Origin: Macrostomum hystrix
Taxonomy: Eukaryota > Platyhelminthes > Macrostomidae
Length of the DNA: 64,000 bases
Direction of reading: 5' to 3'
Assembly (NCBI GenBank): GCA_950097015.1
Contig: CATNEN010000001.1
Location: 5,565,001-5,629,000, forward strand
The position numbers and the translations under genes are program-made. Numbering within the stretch: the first letter of the stretch is position 1; each line of letters begins with the position of its first letter. Of this stretch, positions 56,670 to 64,000 are shown piece by piece. The notes under the pieces were generated by a model. The model was given only the letters and a program-made list of their open reading frames with translations. It was not told where the DNA came from and made no database searches.

Positions 56670-59517
56670 TCAATCGAACGCGTCGAACAATGGAAACGAG
56701 GCGCCAGCCGGTGCGGCCAGATCCGCATAGTAACAAGCGGTGCCAGCCCAGCCTTCGAACAGCGAATAGGGACTGTCCGGGCGGCGCGCGCCCCTACGGA
56801 ACTCCTCGGAGTCGAGCATGAATTTGGCGAATTGCTCAGCCTGATGTCGGTAGCGTTCGGCGGCTGTTGAACTGTCGGCAGTCAGCAGGAGGAGACGGTG
56901 CATCAGCAGGAATGCGTATCCGCTGCCGGCAACACCGTGACAGATGCCGGGGCCTTTTCTAAGCAGGCCGCGCTGCCAGATGGCACCGTCGACGCAATCT
57001 TTGCAGGCCTGTGGGAATTTTTACAAAACTCTGAGTCAGTGGTGCGCGGCAGAGCGGTCTAAACGCGCTTGCACCGAGGTTCCTGGGCTCGATTCCGCGT
57101 CGAGGCCACATTCATTTGGGGCTCAGCCGCTGAGAGAAGGCTTGAGGGGCTTGTCGTACAATTTTGGCGCGCTTGAAGGCCAAACTCCACACCTGTACAC
57201 ACCTGTTTGAGTGTGTGCTCAGGAGTCAGCGAAATGGGCAGAATAGCCTCCAAATGATGTGCCAGTGCCGACAGGCTTGTATGTACATGACAGTTAATGG
57301 GTCACCTAATACATTTGAGAGTTCGGTGGAAAAAAATTCAGCAAGCCAGGATACCATCAACAGAAAAATGCCGGAACCAACCTTAAGGTAGCGACTGCCG
57401 CCCCACACCCGATGAGCCCTGGCATAGAGGTAAACCAGTCCAGGTGATCCGTGGCACCAGTGTACCAGCTCGCCGTAATTGGCCTCCTCAAGTCTAGGCC
57501 CAACATTGCCGTCTTGATTGGCTTCACCGACACTAATTAGCCAATCAACGCTAGCCTGTACGGGACCTCCGGGACTGAGGTGCGGGCCAGGCCAACTGAG
57601 CAGGGCGAACAGAATCCCACCGAGGCCGTGAGCAGCGCCAAGATACTCGACGCCGTGATAGGAGTACCGGAGCGGTGGCGATGAGGAGGCTAAAATGTTC
57701 ATAAAAGACAGCATTAATTCGCTTTTATCCCTAAGTTGGTCACAATCTGTTTACATTTGGTCATTATCTCTTCACACTCTCAGTTGGTCATTGTCCCTTC
57801 ACAATCTTAGTTGGTCATTGTCCCTTCACAATCTTAGTTGGTCATTGTCCCTTCACAATGTCAGTCGGTCATTGTCTCTTCACAATCTCAGTTAGTCATT
57901 GTCCCTTCACAATGTCAGTTGGTCATTGTCCCTTCACAATCTCAGTTGGTCATTGTCCCTTCACACTCTCAGTTGGTCATTGTCTCTTCACAATCTCAGT
58001 TAGTCATTGTCCCTTCACAATCTCAGTTGGTCATTGTCATATTAAATGGTCATTCACCCGAAGCTCCCTTAGCCGAGCCGGACTTCAGCGCGGCTTTGAC
58101 TAGTCCCTCCGCCAGGTTGCGGGCACGCCCAGCCAAAGCCGGGTTTCCGGCCACGGGCCCTAGGCGGAGCAGTCGACGCAGGCCAATCAGGCAGCCGGCT
58201 CGACCGACGAACAGCTCGTCGGAGCCGATGCCAAGCGGATCGCCGGGTAGAGGCAGGCGCCGTCCGCATTCAGCTAGAAAGCGTTCGGCGTGTTGCAAGC
58301 ACTCGTCGGGTCGATTTTCAGCGGCGGCGATCTGATTGATTGATAATTGTTTTGGTCTGCGCAAAATCATGACTTAGAACAAATTTAGAAGACAATATGC
58401 GCATTTGTTTAATTTCTACTCGTAAGTAGGACAGATAGGAAAATGAGCATTTTAGCTCGTATTATTGATAAATAATAGCTGCGGGAGGGCTGCGGGCAAC
58501 GGAACGCTATTTGGAGACACTAGACCCGCAGCCAGCGAGGAGGCAATGCTGCCATTTCGCTGACTCCTGAGCACACACTCACACAGATACTGTACTCAGG
58601 CACACGCTCACACAGGTGTGTACATCTGCCCTGACTTTCTTTTCGGCAGGTAGTGTACACTATCACTGTGCCTTGGAGGTTGGCCCTCAAGGGCGTAAAT
58701 TGCACGACAAGCCCCCAACCTTCTCTTTTGCGGCTGCGCCCAAAAAAATGTGACCTCGCTGCGAAAACGAGCTCAGGGACCTTGGTGCGAGAGACAAACG
58801 CCTTAACCGCTCTGCCACTCACTCCCCGTTGTATTTTATTAGCTAGACTTTAATTGTATAACTAGAAATCTAAATGAACGAAAGCAGTGACACTTCAGAC
58901 TCTCGCACTTAAGTTCCTTAGTTAGAATCCGCATCGAGGCCACGAGGGTCGCAATTTATTGTGCAATATACACCTATGAAATCCAAGGAGAGTGAACATA
59001 CCCTGACCTGATGAGAAATCATAGAACACATTCTATTTAATAAAAAATATCTACAGGCTAAATAGCCGAGCATTTCACCCACCTCGGCCGCTAGCATAAA
59101 ACAGCCAGCAGCTCCGAGAACAACAGAGTCCTTGGGCTCGGCAGCTGGCGACACTCTGGCATCGATATCCTGCAGCACCCGATTGCTGAAGCTGCAAGCT
59201 GTAGCCAATAGCCAATCGCGATCGTTCGATTCCAGCAGTTGGCCAATCGATCGATAGGCATGCATGCAGGCGTAGGCCACACCAGAGCAGCCAACATACA
59301 GGCCGCCGTCTTGATTGCCCAGCTCGCTAGCGGGTTGACGCTGAGCGCACGTGCGCAACAGGCGCAGAGCTCGTCGAGACCATTCAACTGGCGGGTCCGA
59401 TGATACACTAGGCGACGGATCCTGCAGTAGGCGATTCGCGAAGTAGCGACCGACAACGGACGAGGCTTGACTGGCTGAAGACTGCAACATTGTGGTCCAT
59501 TTGCTTTCGTAACTCAT
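56670..59517 (-). CDS. LANCL3: LanC-like protein 3 (LANCL3) homologue, 451 residues, four exons
   Basis: Exons (minus) 59083-59517, 58058-58331, 57382-57689 and 56670-57008; total 1356 bp, all GT-AG and in phase. Repeated LanC barrel motifs appear in order: DGGLYVGCSGVAYA, VVLGAAGCFMLAAE, GIGSDELFVGRAGCLIGL, YSYHGVEYLGAAHGLGG, ELVHWCHGSPGLVYL (zinc Cys), GPGICHGVAGSGYAFLL (zinc Cys and His) and YSLFEGWAGTACYYADL, ending FPLFDAF. All three zinc ligands of the family are present, and the exon 3/4 junction (YLK|ACKDCVDGAIWQRGLL) matches LANCL3. Eukaryotic LanC-like proteins are cytosolic or membrane-associated, and some add glutathione to dehydroamino acids; whether this paralogue is catalytic is unknown. 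Each of its three introns holds a repeat or SINE. Confidence 0.93.
57026..57260 (+). mobile_element. SINE family B copy in LANCL3 intron 3 (antisense)
   Basis: A tRNA-like head with CGGCAGAGCGG (A-box-like) and GGCTCGATTCC (B-box-like) is followed by GAGGGGCTTGTCGTACAATT, GTGTGTGCTCAGGAGTCAGC and GAAATGGGCAGAATAGCC. The end is shortened (CCTCCAAATG) relative to the 58.5-kb copy. Confidence 0.8.
57735..58045. repeat. 27-bp minisatellite in LANCL3 intron 2
   Basis: About 11 units of AGTTGGTCATTGTCCCTTCA plus CAATCTC, with TCTCTTCA and TGTC variants. It nearly fills the intron between the exons ending at 57690 and 58057. Confidence 0.94.
58470..58835 (-). mobile_element. SINE family B, near full-length, in LANCL3 intron 1 (sense to the gene)
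   Basis: Read on the minus strand: a tRNA-like head with A box TGGCAGAGCGG and GGTCCCTGAGCTCG, a body with GGCTTGTCGTGCAATTTACG, then GTGTGTGCTCAGGAGTCAGC. The tail is CTCGCTGGCTGCGGGTCTAG followed by CCAAAT and GCAGCCCTCCCGCAGC. This is the best copy for defining the family. Confidence 0.82.
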
Positions 59518-59589
59518 AGTAGATTAACATACTGGATACTACGAGTAGATAAGATAGGTAGATTAAAAACCTGAGGATTTCTGCAGATG

Positions 59590-60732
59590 GCACTAGCTTA
59601 ACCTGAGGATCTGTGTAGATGGTACTAGCTAAACCTGAGGATCTGTGTAGATGGCACTAGCTTAACCTGAGGATCTGTGTAGATGGCACTAGCTTAACCT
59701 GAGGATCTGTGTAGATAGTACTAGCTAAACCTGAGGATCTGTGTAGATGGCACTAGCTTAACCTGAGGATCTGTGTAGATGGCACTAGCTAAACCTGAGG
59801 ATCTGTGCAGATGGCACTAGCTTAACCTGAGGATCTGTGTAGATGGCACTAGCTTAACCTGAGGATCTGTGCAGATGGTACTAGCTAAACCTGAGGATCT
59901 GTGTAGATGGCACTAGCTAAACCTGAGGATCTGTGTAGATGGCACTAGCTTAACCTGAGGATCTGTGCAGATGGTACTAGCTAAACCTGAGGATCTGTGT
60001 AGATGATACTAGCTTAACCTGAGGATCTGTGTAGATGATACTAGCTTAACCTGAGGATCTGTGTAGATGGTACTAGCTTAACCTGAGGATCTGTGTAGAT
60101 GATACTAGCTTAACCTGAGGATCTGTGTAGATGGTACTAGCTTAACCTGAGGATCTGTGTAGATGATACTAGCTAAACCTGAGGATCTGTGTAGATGGTA
60201 CTAGCTTAACCTGAGGATCTGTGTAGATGATACTAGCTTAACCTGAGGATCTGTGTAGATGGTACTAGCTTAACCTGAGGATCTGTGTAGATGGCACTAG
60301 CTTAACCTGAGGATCTGTGTAGATGGTACTAGCTTAACCTGAGGATCTGTGTAGATGATACTAGCTTAACCTGAGGATCTGTGTAGATGGTACTAGCTTA
60401 ACCTGAGGATCTGTGTAGATGGTACTAGCTTAACCTGAGGATCTGTGTAGATGGTACTAGCTTAACCTGAGGATCTGTGTAGATGGCACTAGCTAAACCT
60501 GAGGATCTGTGTAGATGGTACTAGCTTAACCTGAGGATCTGTGTAGATGGTACTAGCTTAACCTGAGGATCTGTGTAGATGGCACTAGCTTAACCTGAGG
60601 ATCTGTGTAGATGGCACTAGCTTAACCTGAGGATCTGTGTAGATGGCACTAGCTTAACCTGAGGATCTGTGTAGATGGTACTAGCTTAACCTGAGGATCT
60701 GTGTAGATGATACTAGCTTAACCTGAGGATCT
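59590..60732. repeat. 32-bp minisatellite directly upstream of LANCL3
   Basis: About 35 units of ACCTGAGGATCTGTGTAGAT plus GGCACTAGCTTA, with GGTACTAG, GATACTAG and GCTAA variants. It starts only about 70 bp upstream of the LANCL3 ATG, so it occupies the expected promoter or 5' UTR position. Confidence 0.96.
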
Positions 60733-61022
60733 CAGGTTTGTAGGTTGCTAGGTAACTAGATAGATAAGCGTGAAGAATTTTTAGCTCGTAGGTTGTCATT
60801 CACAAAAATTGTGATTCGTATTGTTTTTTTCATAAACATGTTGACGTTAAAACATCGGGGTATTTTGGATTACTAAAAATATCTGGAAGAACTTGTGATC
60901 GACTTGAGGATCTAGGAGGATGTGGGATCACCAAAAGGATGTCGGATTACCAAAAGTGATAAAGGATGTGGGAGGAATTGGGATCACCAAAAGGATCTGG
61001 GATAATGTGGGATAACCACATG
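60733..61022. repeat. Irregular GGGATCACCAAAAGGAT repeats, left part
   Basis: Imperfect copies of GATGTGGGATCACCAAAAGG and GATCTGGGATAATGTGGGAT. The same repeat resumes after the GC-rich insertion at 61818-62010. Confidence 0.75.
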
Positions 61023-61812
61023 TGGTGACTGGGCTGAATGAAAGTGCCCAGTGCACCTTGTTTGAGCGCGCTGCACCCCCCCCGCACTTGGCTGTTTATT
61101 CTTTATCTCGTCCTGCGCCGCGCTGATTGGCTGGGCCATTTCGACCCTGCGCCTCTCCCCCTGTTGTTGTTCACTCGGCCGGATTACACCGGTTGATGTA
61201 CCCTCCCTCCCCCCTAGTTATTTATGTCGTGCGCTGCGCTGATTGGCGGGCCGTGTTTTTTGGGGGTCTAGGGTCTGCCCTGGCCCCTCGGGGTGGGGCT
61301 TTAGCCCCGGGCTCTCCACCCCGCCGCGGTGCTATTTATTGTGGAGCGCTGGACCCTGGCCTCTGCCACCGTCGGCCCCCCTCAAGACAACTACGTGCGA
61401 CACCTAAAATCACGACTGCCTGGCCCCCCCTCTACGGGAACGCTGCCCTGTCTGAGTCTCACTACTCGACTGACTAACAATATACGAGCTTGACTTCCGG
61501 TCATCCGGCCTTGCCTGCGCCGCGCGACTGTGCGAATTTCTGTTTGGTAAGCCTTCGACTCCGCGTTTGTCCTTTGCGGGCTAGCTTTAGGCACCTTAGA
61601 GGAAGTGGAGCGTCGTACGCCGATCCCCACCTCAACCAGTGTGCGTCGTACGCTCGCTGGAGGCCGTCGTGCGTCGTACGCTCGATCTGCCTAGCCCAAC
61701 CGACTCTGTGTCGTACGCGGGTCGGTGGGGACGACCGTAGCCAGGGTCAGTACGCGAGCCCGGGTCCGTGGGGCGCCCCTGGGGATTGAGCCCTCGAGCC
61801 CCATCATCACAC
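61023..61812. mobile_element. GC-rich insertion of about 0.79 kb with short terminal inverted repeats
   Basis: It interrupts the repeat above. Imperfect 14-bp ends (GTGGTGACTGGGCT and, inverted, GTGATGATGGGGCT) are flanked by CACAT on both sides, a probable 5-bp target duplication. The uninterrupted target GATAACCACATTTAACTATT is present at 61899-61918. Inside are two copies of a CTGATTGGC(T)GGGCC block and four GTCGTACG motifs. I see no transposase and only short frames. The transposon superfamily is unknown. Confidence 0.65.
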
Positions 61813-61817
61813 ACATT

Positions 61818-62010
61818 TAACTATTGATAAAGGATAAGGGAGGAATTGGGATCACGAAAAAGGAGGTGGGATCACCAAAAGGATCTGGGATAATGTGGGA
61901 TAACCACATTTAACTATTGATAAAGGATGTGGGAGGAATTGGGATCACGACAAAGGAGGTGGGATCACCAAAAGGATCTGGGAGGATGTGGGATAAGCCT
62001 AGGGATCTGG
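61818..62010. repeat. Irregular GGGATCACCAAAAGGAT repeats, right part
   Basis: Two and a half copies of a 90-100 bp composite: CATTTAACTATTGATAAAGG, GGAGGAATTGGGATCACGA and AAGGATCTGGGATAATGTGG. Confidence 0.8.
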
Positions 62011-64000
62011 GAGAGCTTACATATGCGTAGTAAGTTCAAAAACCTTAGCTATTGATACCGTAGGCATCAAACCAAGTCAGCACGTAAAAGGTTGCAATTA
62101 AAAAAAAAGTAAAAAAGACAAAAAATCGAACAGAATGTGCGTTTTTAGTCTAGGCAAGACAATAATTTAGTTTAATAACAAGGTTACATACATATATAGC
62201 TATATGCATACCAAATTTCATATTCATATTCATATATATATATAATATGTAAAATGTTATTTGTCAAACTGAGTCCCAATATAGAGACTGATCGCTTCTG
62301 ATACAGCTGCTGAAGGAGGAAATATTTTATGGGGAAACTGCAAACAGAGTACAGTACTGTAATATATCAGTATATAATTGAACATTATGAACAACATAAA
62401 CACTAATTGCAACGCGTAAGAAACTAGACTTAATTTTTTTTCGTGCAGTATTTTAAAGCAGCAATTTTAGAGAAAGAAAAGCATTAACAGCATCAGCATC
62501 AGCAGCAGCAGCAGCAGCTGCTGCTTCAGTGAAAGCAGAATGTTTACAGGCAAAAACTGATGAAATTTGCTCAAATAGTATTCATTAAAAAAAGAAGAAC
62601 CGAAAAAACACATCGGGAAACGGGAGAGCAGGAATAACAAAAGAAGAATAGGAAAGAAAAATTCGAATGATAAAAACACACTCTGATGATGTCTATGAAT
62701 GAAACAATAAACAAAAATAGTTTAGATTGCCAGAACAATTCCATTTCACTAAAAACTATACGAACGCGGAAACAGCAGACGGTTTTATTACTTATTTTAC
62801 GAGACATACTACTTTTTCCAAACTTAACTATTAGAAAACAAGACAGTAGTATAAGATGCTAGTTGTTATCGAAAAACTTAACATGATAACAATTAGAGGA
62901 ATTGTGTATCGTTTGTAACTACATCACGAAAGCTAAATTACACAATGTCATATTTCTTATTGCTTTTATGTAATTCGGATGCGCTAATTAAATTGATTAT
63001 TACACACGTTGTTCATTAAAGTACATTTACGCCGATGAGCGCGTCAGCCGATAAATGCAGCTCGAAAAGTGATGATACAATAAAAAAACTAACAATACGA
63101 TCGTATAAGTACAAACGCTTTATAAAAGTACTTGGTGATGCCATAAAAAACTAACTAATAGCAAGTTGTCAAAAATCTTTTGAAACGAGATTGCGTAGAG
63201 TTTTAAAGTTTGTTCAGCTAGTGTTAAGACGGATGAAGAAAATAAATGGATCCACGAAAGAGACAGACAGAGAGACAGAGAAGATAAGAATGCAAGCGTT
63301 CGCTTTGATCTGATTGGCTGGCGGGCGATAATTTGAGAGAAGTCGCGAAAATTTATGCGAACATGTTCGCATCTGTCTACTTTCTGTGCTAATGAGTAGG
63401 CTAGAGGGTAAAATATATGCTAAAAATAGGAGTATGAGGAGAACACGAATTTAAGTTAGAATAGTGTAAACTTTAGATAACAGAACAGATATAACAAATA
63501 TGGACAATAAAATAATATCATTAGGTAAAATAAACAGACAGATGTCATGATTATTTTAGAACTTTGCTTTAAGAAGTTTCGAGTGAATTAGACCAATTTC
63601 AATGCCACAAAACAACGATAAAAAACACTGAAAACATTTAGGAGTTGTACCGTACGTAAGGGTTTACACCTGTAATCAGGTTATAGTAAGCTAATTAATC
63701 CTTCGAAGCATGATCAGCAAGATAATATAGTTTAAAAAAGCCAATAGTAAAAAAAGCAATAACAGTACAGGTAATAGATAAACAAAGTGTGATCATTTTG
63801 TACAGGCAGATACGCACTATTATTTTCAGAGTGTACTGTTCTTTTCAGCCAATTGTTAAATATAACCTACAGTAGAACCAGGCAAACAATGATTGCTTAA
63901 TATTAAAGCACTAGAAAAATTATACATCATTTTCAAAATAAAAAAATTTGACTGTACAAAACTTTAAAGCAGTCAAATAATGATAATGGGATATTTTGAC
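62011..64000. other. AT-rich region, no gene seen
   Basis: It contains an AT microsatellite (62217-62250), a CAG/CTG hairpin-like run (62486-62528) and many short A- or T-rich tracts. It might be a long UTR or intron of a gene to the right, but nothing in it decides this. Confidence 0.4.

Overview
This window is animal nuclear DNA. Its genes are split by short GT-AG introns or are intronless, and they encode typical metazoan proteins: a peptide-type GPCR, a T-box factor, a CK1-like kinase, a JIP3/4-like scaffold, a LanC-like protein and a B-box/propeller protein. There are also tRNA-headed SINEs and degenerate non-LTR retrotransposons. I cannot name the species; a repeat-rich bilaterian invertebrate (for example a lophotrochozoan or flatworm) fits best. 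No bacterial operon, CRISPR array or rRNA is visible.

Layout from left to right. 0-2.7 kb: a SINE tail, then the first coding exon of a class A GPCR on the minus strand, whose intron holds a 20-bp array. 3.2-5.7 kb: a 12-bp array. 6.6-8.0 kb: a single-exon T-box gene (minus). 9.2-25.4 kb: almost solid tandem arrays, including an 8.2-kb array of a 15-bp unit with higher-order structure. 25.6-31.2 kb: a plus-strand gene of unknown function whose six exons, one of them a 23-bp microexon, I assembled by reading phase; four of its five introns hold arrays. 31.7-34.7 kb: a CK1-superfamily kinase (plus). 35.6-38.2 kb: a purine-rich array. 38.5-41.7 kb: a six-exon, N-terminal-only JIP3/4-like gene (minus) with arrays in two introns. 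42-47 kb: SINE fragments, a near-perfect 18-bp array, the end of a tyrosine recombinase and a LINE fragment. 48-50.2 kb: a signal-peptide, CUB-like, single-pass membrane protein gene (plus). 51.1-52.7 kb: a decayed LINE (plus). 53.3-53.9 kb: a foldback element. 54.3-55.9 kb: an intronless coiled-coil/propeller gene (minus). 56.7-59.5 kb: a four-exon LANCL3 homologue (minus). 59.6-62 kb: arrays and a GC-rich insertion. 62-64 kb: AT-rich DNA with no gene seen.

Summing my own intervals, about 40% of the window is minisatellite. Many introns are filled by arrays, and several arrays share short cores (CTGTTAGA; GACTCTC). One 18-bp array can be traced to the 5' tRNA-like head of a SINE copy that still sits at its edge. 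The genes do not form an operon or a visible pathway. The long open reading frames inside arrays follow from unit lengths divisible by three and are not annotated as genes.
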